Of a DNA stretch of 64,000 nt, positions 44,745 through 53,712 are shown piece after piece. Source of the stretch: Rhodococcus antarcticus (GTDB lineage Bacteria > Actinomycetota > Actinomycetes > Mycobacteriales > Mycobacteriaceae); assembly GCF_026153295.1 (NCBI RefSeq), contig NZ_CP110615.1, positions 1,612,001 through 1,676,000 of the forward strand. Direction: 5' to 3'. Position 1 is the first letter of the stretch. Each line of letters begins with the position of its first letter. The notes below the pieces were generated by a model. The model saw only the letters and a list, made by a program, of their open reading frames with translations, made no database searches and was not told where the DNA came from. The position numbers and the translations under genes are program-made.

Positions 44745-47528
44745 GTGGCTGACACATCCCCGGCCGAGGTCTCGCACGCGGAGGCGTTCGCCGCCGCCAG
44801 GCGCCGCACCGCGCACCCCGAGCTCACCGCGTTCACCGCCGGGCTCCCCTTCGCCCTCGACCCGTTCCAGCACGAGGCCTGCACGGCGCTGGAGGACGGC
44901 CACGGGGTGCTCGTCTGCGCACCCACCGGGGCCGGCAAGACCGTCGTCGGCGAGTTCGCGGTGCACCTGGCCCTCGCGGCCGGCAACAAGTGCTTCTACA
45001 CCACGCCGATCAAGGCGCTGAGCAACCAGAAGCACGCCGACCTCGTCGCCCGGCACGGCCGGGAGAACGTCGGGCTGCTCACCGGGGACACCTCGATCAA
45101 CGCCGACGCCCCGGTCGTCGTCATGACCACCGAGGTGCTGCGCAACATGCTCTACGCGGGCTCGCACGCCCTGCACGGGCTCAGCCACGTGGTGATGGAC
45201 GAGGTGCACTACCTGGCCGACCGCTTCCGCGGGGCGGTGTGGGAAGAGGTGATCCTGCACCTGCCGCAGGACGTCCGGCTGGTCAGCCTCTCGGCGACGG
45301 TCAGCAACGCCGAGGAGTTCGGCGAGTGGATCTCCACCGTGCGCGGTGACACCACGGTGGTCGTCGACGAGCACCGCCCGATCCCGCTGTGGCAGCACAT
45401 CCTGGTCGGCGGGCGGCTGTTCGACCTGTTCAGCGAGCGGGACAACTCCGCGGGGCGCCGCCTGGTCGTCGACCCCGAGCTCGTGCGCCACGTGCAGCAG
45501 CGCACCCGCCGCGAGGACAGCTGGCAGCCCCGGCACTCCCGGCGCGGACGGGGTGCACCGGCGGCCCTCTCGGGCCCGTCGCACTCCGGCTACCGGCCCC
45601 TGCCGCGCCCGGACGTCATCGAGCGCCTCGAGCGTGAGCAGCTGCTGCCCGCCATCACCTTCGTGTTCAGCCGCGCCGGCTGCGAGGCCGCCGTGACCCA
45701 GTGCGTCCGCGCGGGAACCCGGCTCACCACCGACGCCCAGCAGGCCGAGATCATGGAGGTCGTGGGCCGCCACACCGGGGACCTGCCCGAGGGCGACCTG
45801 GTGGTGCTCGGCTTCTGGGAGTGGCGCGAGGCGCTGCTGCGCGGGGTGGCCGCGCACCACGCCGGGATGCTGCCCGCGTTCAAGACGTGCGTGGAGGAGC
45901 TGTTCCTGCGGGGGCTCGTGCGCGCGGTCTTCGCCACCGAGACCCTGGCCCTGGGCATCAACATGCCGGCCCGCACCGTGGTGCTGGAGCGGCTGGTGAA
46001 GTACAACGGCGAGGCGCACGTGGACCTGACGCCGGGGGAGTACACCCAGCTCACCGGACGGGCGGGTCGCCGGGGCATCGACGTCGAGGGCCACGCCGTG
46101 GTGCTGTGGCAGCCGGGGGTCGAGCCGGAGGCCGTCGCCGGGCTCGCATCCACCCGCACCTACCCGCTGCGCAGCTCGTTCAAGCCCGCGTACAACATGA
46201 CGGTGAACCTGGTCGACGCGCTGGGCCCGGACGCGGCGCGTGCGCTGCTGGAGCGCTCGTTCGCCCAGTTCCAGGCCGACCGCTCCGTGGTCGGGCACTC
46301 CCGCACGCTGGACCGGAACACCGAGGCGCTGGCCGGGTACGCCGAGTCCATGACCTGCCACCTGGGCGACTTCGCGGACTACGCCGCGCTGCGACGGCAG
46401 ATCGGGGAGCGCGAGCGGGCGCTGAGCCGGCAGGGCAGCGCCACCCGTCGCGCCGAGGCGGGGGAGTCCCTGGCGGCCCTGAGGCGCGGGGACGTCATCG
46501 CCGTGCCGGGCGGCAAGCGGGCCGGTCTGGCCGTGGTGCTGGACACCGGGGGCGACGAGGACCAGCCCCGGCCGCTCGTGCTCACCGAGGACCACTGGGC
46601 GGGCCGGCTCTCGGTCAGCGACTTCCCGACCGCGGCCACCGTGCTCGGCCACCTCGCCCTGCCCAAGCGGGTGGACCACCGGGTGCCGCGGATCCGGCGC
46701 GAGGTGGCCTCCTCGCTGCGCGCCAGCGGGATCGTCGCCCCCGGGCGGCCCAGCCGGCAGCGTGCCTCCGCCGCGGACGACGCCGAGCTCGCCGCGCTGC
46801 GCCGGGCCCTGCGCACCCACCCCTGCCACGGCTGCGAGCACCGCGAGGACCACGCCCGCTGGGCCGAGCGTCACGACAGGCTGCAGCGCGAGACCGAGTC
46901 GCTGCGCCAGCGGGTCGCCTCCACCACGCACTCGCTGGCACGCTCCTTCGACCGCATCCGGGCGCTGCTCACCGAGCGCGGCTACCTCACGGGCACCGGG
47001 TCGGAGCAGCAGGTCAGCACGGACGGGCGCCGGCTCGAGCGCATCTACTCCGAGTCCGACCTGCTCGTCGCCGAGTGCCTGCGCCGTGGCACCTGGGAGG
47101 GGCTCACCGCGGCCGAGCTGGCGTCGGTCGTCTCGGCGGTGGTCTTCGAGAGCCGCCGCGAGGCCGAGACCCTGCCCCGGGTCCCCGCAGGGTCCGTGAG
47201 CACGGCCCTCGCGGACACGGTGCGGCTGTGGGCCGAGCTCACCGACGACGAGCGGCGCCACAAGATCGCCCCCACCCGCGAGCCGGACCTGGGTTTCGCC
47301 TGGCCGGTGCACCGCTGGGCGCGGGGCGAGTCGCTGGCCACCGTGCTCGCCGCGGCCGGTGAGAACGGGCAGCAGCTCTCGGCGGGGGACTTCGTTCGCT
47401 GGTGCCGGCAGGTGGTGGACCTGCTCGACCAGGTTCGGGTCGCCTCGGGGTCGGACCCCCTCGGCCGGGTGGCGGCGGATGCCGTCCGCGCGGTGCGGCG
47501 CGGCGTGGTCGCGCTCGGCACCGCCTAG
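44745..47528 (+). CDS. helY: DEAD/DEAH-box RNA helicase, Ski2/Mtr4-like (HelY)
   Basis: A 927-residue superfamily 2 helicase of the Ski2/Mtr4 type. Motif I is CAPTGAGKT, Ia TTPIKALSNQK, II MDEVHYL (a DEVH box), III SLSATVSN, and motif VI QLTGRAGRRGID. The C-terminal 350 residues form the rRNA-processing arch/DSHCT region. It contains a CHGCEHREDH block that may bind zinc. Such helicases unwind structured RNA for decay or ribosome processing. The tatAC-helY order is the same as in mycobacteria, so position supports the name. Confidence 0.92.
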   Translation: MADTSPAEVSHAEAFAAARRRTAHPELTAFTAGLPFALDPFQHEACTALEDGHGVLVCAPTGAGKTVVGEFAVHLALAAGNKCFYTTPIKALSNQKHADLVARHGRENVGLLTGDTSINADAPVVVMTTEVLRNMLYAGSHALHGLSHVVMDEVHYLADRFRGAVWEEVILHLPQDVRLVSLSATVSNAEEFGEWISTVRGDTTVVVDEHRPIPLWQHILVGGRLFDLFSERDNSAGRRLVVDPELVRHVQQRTRREDSWQPRHSRRGRGAPAALSGPSHSGYRPLPRPDVIERLEREQLLPAITFVFSRAGCEAAVTQCVRAGTRLTTDAQQAEIMEVVGRHTGDLPEGDLVVLGFWEWREALLRGVAAHHAGMLPAFKTCVEELFLRGLVRAVFATETLALGINMPARTVVLERLVKYNGEAHVDLTPGEYTQLTGRAGRRGIDVEGHAVVLWQPGVEPEAVAGLASTRTYPLRSSFKPAYNMTVNLVDALGPDAARALLERSFAQFQADRSVVGHSRTLDRNTEALAGYAESMTCHLGDFADYAALRRQIGERERALSRQGSATRRAEAGESLAALRRGDVIAVPGGKRAGLAVVLDTGGDEDQPRPLVLTEDHWAGRLSVSDFPTAATVLGHLALPKRVDHRVPRIRREVASSLRASGIVAPGRPSRQRASAADDAELAALRRALRTHPCHGCEHREDHARWAERHDRLQRETESLRQRVASTTHSLARSFDRIRALLTERGYLTGTGSEQQVSTDGRRLERIYSESDLLVAECLRRGTWEGLTAAELASVVSAVVFESRREAETLPRVPAGSVSTALADTVRLWAELTDDERRHKIAPTREPDLGFAWPVHRWARGESLATVLAAAGENGQQLSAGDFVRWCRQVVDLLDQVRVASGSDPLGRVAADAVRAVRRGVVALGTA

Positions 47529-47590
47529 GAAGCCGTGCGCGCGGGTTCCGCCGAGGGCGATCCGCCGGCGACGCGCTGTGGTTGGATCGC

Positions 47591-47606
47591 GCTGCGAGAT
47601 CGCAGC
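47591..47606. terminator. Small hairpin after helY
   Basis: GCTGCG, loop AGAT, CGCAGC: six perfect pairs, 63 bases after the helY stop and 74 bases before the next ATG. The rest of this 151-base gap shows nothing clear apart from the ribosome site GGAGGA (47670-47675). Confidence 0.35.
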
Positions 47607-47679
47607 GGCGGCTCGGGGGGCGGTACCACCAGGTCGGAGTCCCCGTTGCGCACCGGCCGGCCGACTTCCGGAGGAATCC

Positions 47680-48336
47680 ATGAGCACCCCGTACAACCCG
47701 AACGAGCCGCAGCAGGGCGGGGGCTCACCGCAGCCGTACCAGGGTTCCTACGGTGCGCCGGAGCAGGGTTCGGACCCGCAGCAGCCCCAGCGGGGCGGCT
47801 ACGGCCAGCAGGGTGACCAGCCCCAGCAGCCGTGGGGCCAGCAGCCCCAGCAGCCGTGGGGCCAGCAGCCCCAGCAGGGCGGCTACGGCCAGCAGCCCCA
47901 GCAGCCGTGGGGCCAGCAGGGCGGCTACGGCCAGCAGCCCCAGCAGCCGTGGGGCCAGCAGGGCGGCTACGGCCAGCAACAGCCCTACGGCCAGAGCCCG
48001 TTCGGTGGCGCGCCCGCGAAGAGCGGGAGCAAGCTGCCGCTGATCATCGGCGGGGTGGTGGCTCTGGTGGTCGTCATCGTGCTCGTTCTCGGGTTCACCG
48101 GTCCGGCGTTCTTCACGGGCGGCAAGACGTTCGACCAGACGGCGCTGCAGAGCGGGGTGCAGGGGATCCTCACCAGCAGCTACGGGCAGAAGGTCGACTC
48201 CGTCACCTGCCCGGCCGCCCAGAAGGTCGAGACGGGCAGCACGTTCACCTGCCGGGCCAGCATCGGCGGCAAGGACACGCCCGTGACCGTGACGGTGAAG
48301 GACAGCGGCGGCACCTACGAGGTGGCCCGCCCCTGA
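47680..48336 (+). CDS. DUF4333 membrane protein with Gln/Pro/Gly/Tyr repeats (Rv2091c-like)
   Basis: A 218-residue protein. The first 115 residues are a low-complexity stretch of QQPQQPWGQQ and GGYGQQ units encoded by exact DNA repeats. A single helix follows (LPLIIGGVVALVVVIVLVLGF), then an extracytoplasmic DUF4333 domain with two Cys (VTCPAAQ and FTCRAS) likely joined by a disulfide. The function is unknown. GGAGGA nine bases upstream fixes ATG 47680. Its place directly after helY matches Rv2091c as I recall it. Confidence 0.87.
   Translation: MSTPYNPNEPQQGGGSPQPYQGSYGAPEQGSDPQQPQRGGYGQQGDQPQQPWGQQPQQPWGQQPQQGGYGQQPQQPWGQQGGYGQQPQQPWGQQGGYGQQQPYGQSPFGGAPAKSGSKLPLIIGGVVALVVVIVLVLGFTGPAFFTGGKTFDQTALQSGVQGILTSSYGQKVDSVTCPAAQKVETGSTFTCRASIGGKDTPVTVTVKDSGGTYEVARP
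47818..47990 (+). repeat. Tandem repeats in the DUF4333 gene (42-bp and 24-bp units)
   Basis: A 42-base unit beginning GGCGGCTACGGCCAGCAG is perfectly repeated at 47878-47919 and 47920-47961, with a partial third copy from 47962. Upstream, a 24-base CAGCAGCCGTGG-type unit repeats. Copy number probably varies between strains. Confidence 0.85.
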
Positions 48337-48369
48337 CGGTGCGGGTGCCGGCGGGCCGGATCCGGATGG

Positions 48370-48375
48370 GATGAT
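48370..48375 (+). promoter_or_regulatory. -10 element, leaderless, for the Eis-like gene
   Basis: GATGAT ends 7 bases before a GTG at 48383. This favours that GTG over the ATG at 48371, which lies inside the hexamer. Confidence 0.45.
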
Positions 48376-48382
48376 CGGGGTC

Positions 48383-49594
48383 GTGCCTGCCGTCCCCGTC
48401 GTCCTGTCCGCCGAGCGCCACCGGGAGGCCGCGGAGGTCTTCGGCGGCGCGTACCTCGTCGGTCCGGTCACCGACCGCATGTGGTCCCGCTCGGCAGCCA
48501 CGTACAAGGGCAGCACGGTGCACGCCGTGCTCGAGGACGACGACAGCATCGGCGCCGTGGCCCGTGCGTTCGACGTGACGCTCGCCGTTCCCGGCGGTTG
48601 CGTCCCCGCCGCCGGGGTGAGCAGCGTCGGGGTCCGCGCTGATCGTCGTCGGCGCGGCCACCTGCGCTCGCTGATGACCGCACAGCTGGAGCACCTGCGC
48701 GCAGCAGGTGCGGTCGCCGCGACCCTGCGGGCCACCGAGGCCACGATCTACGAGCGCTTCGGCTACGGGGTGGCCAGCTCCTACGGCACGCTGACCGTCG
48801 ACCGGGCCCGGGCTCGGCTGCGGGCGGGGGCGGCGCCGGAGCGCGCGCTGCGCCTGGTGAACCCCACCGCTGCGCTGCAGCTGCTGCCGCAGGTCCACGA
48901 CCGGTTGGTGAGGTCCCGGCCGGGCGCCATCAGCCGTCCCACGTGGTGGTGGACCAACCAGGTGGCGCGGATGCTCGACAAGGACGAGCCGCTGTGGGTG
49001 CTGTGCACCGAGGACGGCGACGGCGAGGTGGACGGGTGGGTGGTCTACACCGCCACCCACACCGACACCGCGAGCGGGGAGCACCGCGCTCAGGTCAGCG
49101 TGATCGACCTGGTGGGCGCAACCCCCGAGGTGGAGCTCGCGCTCTGGCAGGCGGCCATGGCCATCGACCTCGCCGAGACGGTGGTCGCCCAGGGACGGCC
49201 CCTCGACGACGGCCTCCCGCTGGCGCTCGTCGACCCCCGCGCGGCACGCCTGTCGGCGGTGGAGGACGAGACGTGGCTGCGGCTGCTCGACGTGCCCACC
49301 GCACTGTCCGCGCGGACCTACGGGTCCGCGGACGCCGTGGTGCTCGGGGTCGACGACCAGCTGGTGCCGGGGAACTCCGGTCGCTACCGGGTGGGTCCGG
49401 ACGGTGCCGAGCGGACCGAGGCGGCCGTGGAGGTCGAGATCGGGGTGTCCGAGCTGGCGTCGGTGTACCTGGGCGGCACCCGGTTCGCGGCGCTGGCCAC
49501 GGCCGGACGGGTCCGTGGCGACGCCCCCGCGCTGCGCCGGGCCGACCTGCTGTTCGCCGCTGATCGGGCACCCTGGTCGGGCACCTACTTCTAG
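48383..49594 (+). CDS. GNAT acetyltransferase, Eis-like
   Basis: About 403 residues with the tripartite Eis layout: an N-terminal GNAT domain with the acetyl-CoA loop VGVRADRRRRGHLRSLM, a second degenerate GNAT domain, and a C-terminal sterol-carrier-like domain ending in PWSGTYF. A free C-terminal Phe carboxylate is catalytic in Eis. TEATIYERFGYGVASSYG is also family-specific. Eis proteins acetylate amines, including aminoglycosides, at several positions. The start is either ATG 48371 or GTG 48383; the promoter spacing favours the latter. Confidence 0.88.
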   Translation: MPAVPVVLSAERHREAAEVFGGAYLVGPVTDRMWSRSAATYKGSTVHAVLEDDDSIGAVARAFDVTLAVPGGCVPAAGVSSVGVRADRRRRGHLRSLMTAQLEHLRAAGAVAATLRATEATIYERFGYGVASSYGTLTVDRARARLRAGAAPERALRLVNPTAALQLLPQVHDRLVRSRPGAISRPTWWWTNQVARMLDKDEPLWVLCTEDGDGEVDGWVVYTATHTDTASGEHRAQVSVIDLVGATPEVELALWQAAMAIDLAETVVAQGRPLDDGLPLALVDPRAARLSAVEDETWLRLLDVPTALSARTYGSADAVVLGVDDQLVPGNSGRYRVGPDGAERTEAAVEVEIGVSELASVYLGGTRFAALATAGRVRGDAPALRRADLLFAADRAPWSGTYF

Positions 49595-49616
49595 CGGCCC
49601 AGCGGGTCCCGGATTC

Positions 49617-50555
49617 TCAGCGACGCTCGGCCATGGCGTCCACGAGGCGCTTCAGCGAGCTCGACAGGCCCCACCGCTGCGCCAGGGCCACGAGCGCGGC
49701 AGGGTCGACGGGGGTGTCGGGGAGGACGTCGCTGCCGGAGAGCTGCACGGGCGCGTCGGTGACCACCCGCACCACGGGCAGCGCCGCGTCGAGGTAGTCC
49801 CGGGCGTCGGCCAGCCGGGCGCGCGGACCTCTGGCCAGCGACGAGCCGGGGTCGTCCACGGCGGTCCGGATCGCGGCCAGCGACCCGTGCTCCAGCAGCA
49901 GCCGCGAGGCCGTCTTCTCGCCGATTCCGGTCACCCCGGGCAGGCCGTCGGAGGGGTCACCGCGCAGCAGCGCGAGCTCCACGTACGCCGTCCCGGCCCG
50001 CCCTGCGGGCACCCCGTAGCGCTGCGCCACCTCGGCGGGGCCGAACATCTCGGCCTTGGCCAGACCGCGGCCCACGTAGAGCACCCGCACCGGCACCGGG
50101 TCGTCGGCGACCACCTGCAGCAGGTCCCGGTCCCCGCTCACCACCACGACCGGGTCGGTGCGCTCCCGCGCGGCCAGGGTGCCGAGCACGTCGTCGGCCT
50201 CCATGTCGGCCGCCCCGGCCGTGGCGATCCCGGCGGCCGCGAGCACCTCGAGGATCACCGGTACCTGGTGTGCGAGCTCGTCGGGGGCGTCCTCGGTGTG
50301 GTCGGTGCCCGCCACCGCGCGGTGAGCCTTGTAGGAGGGCACCAGGTCCACCCGCCACCGGGGCCGCCAGTCCAGGTCCAGGCAGACCACGAGCCGCCCC
50401 GGGTGCTCGCGGCGCACCAGCGAGGCGACCATGTCGGTGAACCCGCGGACGGCGTTGACCGGGCGCCCGTCGGGACCGGTGAGCGAGGTGGGGAGCCCGT
50501 GGAAGGCCCTGAACCACAGGCTGGCGCCGTCCAGCAGCATCAGGGGAGGTGTCAC
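49617..50555 (-). CDS. 5'-3' exonuclease, FEN/Pol I N-domain type (Rv2090-like)
   Basis: A 312-residue stand-alone flap-endonuclease-like protein, similar to the 5'-nuclease domain of DNA polymerase I. Conserved acidic residues for two metals lie in [35 protein letters not shown] and [12 protein letters not shown]. The helix-hairpin-helix [17 protein letters not shown] binds DNA. It probably trims RNA primers or flaps. GTG 50555 with a -10 seven bases upstream is the best start; the in-frame extension upstream is Arg/Pro-rich and not coding in appearance. Confidence 0.9.
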   Translation of the reverse strand: MTPPLMLLDGASLWFRAFHGLPTSLTGPDGRPVNAVRGFTDMVASLVRREHPGRLVVCLDLDWRPRWRVDLVPSYKAHRAVAGTDHTEDAPDELAHQVPVILEVLAAAGIATAGAADMEADDVLGTLAARERTDPVVVVSGDRDLLQVVADDPVPVRVLYVGRGLAKAEMFGPAEVAQRYGVPAGRAGTAYVELALLRGDPSDGLPGVTGIGEKTASRLLLEHGSLAAIRTAVDDPGSSLARGPRARLADARDYLDAALPVVRVVTDAPVQLSGSDVLPDTPVDPAALVALAQRWGLSSSLKRLVDAMAERR

Positions 50556-50845
50556 CCGGTCGATCCTGCTGGTCGGCGACGAGCGGGTCCAGCAGCCCGG
50601 CGATGCGGGTGCAGCCGGCGGTGGTGGGGTGGAGCGCCGCGGCGGTCCCGTTCGGCCCGACGAGCCGGTTCTGCCCCTCGCTGCTGGGGTCCGCGCCCCC
50701 GGTGGACGCCTCGTGCCCGGCCATCGAGGTGGAGAGGTTCTCGGCGCTCGTCCGCACCGCCGTCGAGAGCGCCGGGACGGCCGAGGTGCGCAGCCAGACC
50801 AGGGTCTGGTGGCCGGGCCGGCGGCACGGATCAAGGTGCAGGACC
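50556..50845. other. 290-base interval with a strand-ambiguous coding-like frame
   Basis: Both a reverse-strand frame (around [18 protein letters not shown], from GTG 50757) and the antiparallel forward frame (ATG 50606 to a stop at 50869, 87 codons) have nearly all third bases G or C, because their third positions coincide. The reverse frame has a more protein-like composition but no stop of its own before running through the exonuclease gene. I cannot name a family for either. It may be a short unrecognised gene or a decayed remnant. Confidence 0.4.
50563..50568 (-). promoter_or_regulatory. -10 element, leaderless, for the 5'-3' exonuclease
   Basis: CAGGAT on the reverse strand ends 7 bases before the GTG at 50555. 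Confidence 0.45.
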
Positions 50846-51250
50846 CTAGGGGGCGAGCAGGGAGGCTGAGCCGAGGACGCGGGTCACGGCCACCTCGACC
50901 ACCACGCGGGCGGGGTTCACCCGCGGCTGGCGGTAGCGGGCGGCGTACCGGGCGACGGCGTCGGCAACTGCGGCGGGGTCGTCGGAGACCGAGCTGGTGC
51001 CCTCCAGGGTCAACCACCGTGCGCCGTCGACCTGGCAGATCGCGACCCGGCCACCGCGCGCCGCGAGCCGCGCCTTCACGCTGGTCCCGCTGGTGATGAC
51101 GCGGGCGAGGCGGCGCTCGGGGTCCCAGGTGAAGCCGACCGGCACCACGTGCGGGCTGCCGTCGCTGCGCAGCGTCGTCAGGGTGGCGAGGTGGCGCACG
51201 GTGAGGAGCTCGAGCGCGTCGGCGTTCAGGTCGGCGGGGGAGTGGGTCAC
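50846..51250 (-). CDS. PPOX-class split-barrel F420/FMN-dependent protein (Rv2074-like)
   Basis: A 134-residue flavin/deazaflavin-reductase split-barrel protein. The pattern [46 protein letters not shown] and the end [16 protein letters not shown] resemble the F420-binding PPOX subgroup that includes Rv2074, reported to reduce biliverdin with F420H2. The cofactor cannot be proven from sequence, but F420 fits the other F420-type gene in the window. It starts at GTG 51250 with CAGGAT six bases upstream. Confidence 0.82.
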   Translation of the reverse strand: MTHSPADLNADALELLTVRHLATLTTLRSDGSPHVVPVGFTWDPERRLARVITSGTSVKARLAARGGRVAICQVDGARWLTLEGTSSVSDDPAAVADAVARYAARYRQPRVNPARVVVEVAVTRVLGSASLLAP

Positions 51251-51256
51251 CGGCTC

Positions 51257-51262
51257 ATCCTG
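51257..51262 (-). promoter_or_regulatory. Possible -10 element for the split-barrel gene
   Basis: CAGGAT on the reverse strand, 6 bases before the GTG at 51250, the same arrangement as before three other genes here. Confidence 0.4.
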
Positions 51263-51313
51263 CTCGTCCCCACCCGCGGTCGTGCGTGCTGGTGGGGTCC
51301 CCGTCCCCGGTCC

Positions 51314-52288
51314 TCACGCACGGGTCGCGAAGCGACTCATCGCCTCCTGCATGATCACCCGCTTCTCCGGGTGGCCCTTGTGTCCGGCTCCCTCGACCAC
51401 GTGCAGCTCCGCGCCCGGCCACGCCCGGGCCAGCTCCCAGGCGGTGTCCGCGGGGCCGCTGAGGTCGAGGCGACCGTGCACCAGCACCCCGGGGATACCG
51501 GCGAGCCTGCCGGCGGCGCGGACCAGCGCGCCCTCCTCCAGCCAGGCCCCGTGCCCGTAGTAGTGCGCGCAGATCCGGGCGAGGGCGACCAGGGCGTCGT
51601 CGGGCCGGTCTCCGTACAGGTTCGGTGTGCCGGTGGTCTCGGTGGAGAGCACCGCGTCCTCCCAGGTGGCCCAGCGGACCGCGGCGCGCTGGCGCACCCG
51701 CGGGTCGGGATCGGCGAGCAGGCGTCCGTACGCCGCGAGCAGGTGCGGGGTGTCCCCGTCACGATCGGGCTCGTCCACCCCGTCGCGGAAGGCCTCCCAC
51801 TGCTCGGGGAAGAAGCGGCCCGCCCCCCGGTAGAGCCAGTCCACCTCGCTGCGGCGGGTGGTGGTGATGGCCGACAGCACGATCTCGGTGACCCGCTCCG
51901 GGTGGCGCTGCGCGTAGGCCAGCGCCAGGGTCGAGCCCCAGGAGCCGCCGGTGAGCATCCACCGCTCGATGCCCAGGTGACCGCGGAGGCGCTCCAGGTC
52001 GGCCACCAGGTGCTCGGTGGTGTTCACCGACAGGTCGGTGGCCGGATCGCTGGCGTGCGGGGTGCTCAGCCCGCAGCCGCGCTGGTCGAGCAGCACCATC
52101 CGGTAGGCGGGGTGCAGGGCCCGTGCCATGGCGGTGGTGCACCCGGAGCCGGGCCCACCGTGCACCATGACCACGGGCTTGCCGTCCGGGTCACCGTGCT
52201 GGGAGTAGTGCACCCGGTTGCCATCGCCGACGTCGAGCATCCCCTCGTCGAAGGGGACCTCGTGGTTCTCCAGCTCGTCGCCGCTCAC
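51314..52288 (-). CDS. pip: Prolyl aminopeptidase
   Basis: A 324-residue alpha/beta hydrolase of the S33 family, which removes N-terminal proline from peptides. MVHGGPGSGCTTAMARALHP holds the HGGPG oxyanion motif, LLDQRGCGLSTPH is typical, and the nucleophile elbow is LTGGSWGSTLALAYA. The acidic and His members lie in VHGRLDLSGPA and EGAGHKGHPE. It lacks a signal peptide, so it acts in the cytoplasm, where it could process the short peptides released by the proteasome. The start GTG 52288 has a -10 seven bases upstream. Confidence 0.92.
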   Translation of the reverse strand: MSGDELENHEVPFDEGMLDVGDGNRVHYSQHGDPDGKPVVMVHGGPGSGCTTAMARALHPAYRMVLLDQRGCGLSTPHASDPATDLSVNTTEHLVADLERLRGHLGIERWMLTGGSWGSTLALAYAQRHPERVTEIVLSAITTTRRSEVDWLYRGAGRFFPEQWEAFRDGVDEPDRDGDTPHLLAAYGRLLADPDPRVRQRAAVRWATWEDAVLSTETTGTPNLYGDRPDDALVALARICAHYYGHGAWLEEGALVRAAGRLAGIPGVLVHGRLDLSGPADTAWELARAWPGAELHVVEGAGHKGHPEKRVIMQEAMSRFATRA

Positions 52289-52295
52289 GCCCGTG

Positions 52296-52301
52296 ACGCT
52301 A
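52296..52301 (-). promoter_or_regulatory. -10 element, leaderless, for the prolyl aminopeptidase
   Basis: TAGCGT on the reverse strand ends 7 bases before the GTG at 52288. Confidence 0.6.
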
Positions 52302-52362
52302 TCGCCGCCCCGACTGTGAAGGATTTCTCGCGTCCTGGGTCCAGAAAGCACGCACGGGTCGG

Positions 52363-53712
52363 CTACCGAGCTCGCGAGGTGGACGACATGTGGAAGTCCG
52401 GGATCCGCATCGGCCCGACGGCGGTGCGGGTGAACCAGTCCTTCCACTCCCGCGCCAGGGTGCGCTCGGTGGCACCGACCTCGGTGACCCGCCGCAGCAG
52501 GTCCAGCGGGCTCTCGTTGAACCGGAAGTTGTTCACCTCGCCGATGACCTTGCCGTCCTCCACGAGGTACACCCCGTCCCGGGTGAGCCCGGTGACGAGC
52601 AGCGTGGCCGGGTCGACCTCGCGGATGTACCACAGGCACGTCAGCAGCAGCCCGCGCTCGGTGCTCGCGACCATGTCCCCGATGGTCGCACCGGACCCGC
52701 CGGTGAGCAGCAGGTTGTCCCCGGGGACGGCCACCGGCGCGCCGAACTCGGTGGCCGCGGCCCGCGGGTAGGTCAGGGCGTTGACCACCCCGTCGCGGAC
52801 CAGCTCCACCCGCTCGGCCGCCAGTCCGTTGTCGAACACCGAGGTGGAGTCGTCGGAGTGGGTGGTGGCCACGAACGGCGCGTACTCCAGGCCCGGGGCG
52901 TGCGGGTCGAAGGCCAGGGTGAGCGGCAGATCGGTGAGCTTCTCCCCGATGCGGGTGCCGCCGGCCCGGGAGAGGGCGGTGTGGCCCTCCTGGGCACCAC
53001 GGCCCTCCATGGACCACGCCAGGTAGATCATCAGGTCCGCGGCGGCCGACGGCGGCAGCAGCGTCTCGTAGCGCCCGGCGGGCAGCTCCACCTGCGTGCG
53101 ACCCCAGCCGAGGCGGGTGGAGAGGTCGGCGAGGATGCTGGGCAGGTCCACGTCGGTGAAGTCCCTGGTGCTCACCCCGCCCCAGGCGCTGGAGCCGTCC
53201 CGCTTCGCGTTGACCTCCACCGAGCCCGTGGGCTGGGTGAAGCGGCGGCGCAGCCCGGTGGAGCTGCCCAGCCACGTGGTGTGCAGCTGGTGCTCGGCGA
53301 AGCCGTACAGCACGTCCTGGCCCCGGAACCCGGCGGCGAGCTCGGTGGCCAGGGTGTCGAAGACCGTGACGTCGGTCTGCGCGGCCGCACCGTCCCAGCC
53401 GGCCTCCTCCGCACCCCCGGTGACCAGGGGGGCGGCGTCACGTGCGGGTCCGGCCGCCCGGGCCGCCTCCTCGCTGGCGCGGACCACGGCGGTGACCTCG
53501 GCCGGGTCGACGCTGGTGGAGGTGACGACGCCGACGCTCGTGCCGAGCACGCTCACCACGGCCCAGGAGCGCGAGGTGCTCACGCCGTTCGTGGTCATGG
53601 TGGAGTTCGCCCACCGCAGCGAGGCCTCGGAGGCGTCGGTGACCAGCACCACGCACCCGTCGGCGGAGGACTGCGAGAGGGCGGACTCGACGAGGTCCTG
53701 TGCGGGGATCAT
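52363..53712 (-). CDS. TldE/PmbA-type metalloprotease partner
   Basis: A 449-residue protein of the TldD/PmbA family. TldE is the non-catalytic or accessory half of a heterodimer that degrades small unfolded or RiPP-type peptides. The middle SSTGLRRRFTQPTGSVEVNAK and the C-terminal GDNLLLTGGSGATIGDMV and GEVNNFRFNESPLDLLRRV are typical. It lacks the HExxxH zinc motif that is intact in the partner. ATG 53712 overlaps the tldD stop by four bases, so the subunits are made in tandem. Confidence 0.9.
   Translation of the reverse strand: MIPAQDLVESALSQSSADGCVVLVTDASEASLRWANSTMTTNGVSTSRSWAVVSVLGTSVGVVTSTSVDPAEVTAVVRASEEAARAAGPARDAAPLVTGGAEEAGWDGAAAQTDVTVFDTLATELAAGFRGQDVLYGFAEHQLHTTWLGSSTGLRRRFTQPTGSVEVNAKRDGSSAWGGVSTRDFTDVDLPSILADLSTRLGWGRTQVELPAGRYETLLPPSAAADLMIYLAWSMEGRGAQEGHTALSRAGGTRIGEKLTDLPLTLAFDPHAPGLEYAPFVATTHSDDSTSVFDNGLAAERVELVRDGVVNALTYPRAAATEFGAPVAVPGDNLLLTGGSGATIGDMVASTERGLLLTCLWYIREVDPATLLVTGLTRDGVYLVEDGKVIGEVNNFRFNESPLDLLRRVTEVGATERTLAREWKDWFTRTAVGPMRIPDFHMSSTSRAR

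Noticed and set aside
47818-47990. Regular repeats could suggest a CRISPR array
   Set aside because: Units are directly adjacent without unique spacers and encode an in-frame QQPWGQQ/GGYG tail.
50556-51017. N-terminal extension of the 5'-3' exonuclease
   Set aside because: The extension is Arg/Pro/Ser-rich with poor codon bias, overlaps the split-barrel gene, and a -10 lies just before GTG 50555.
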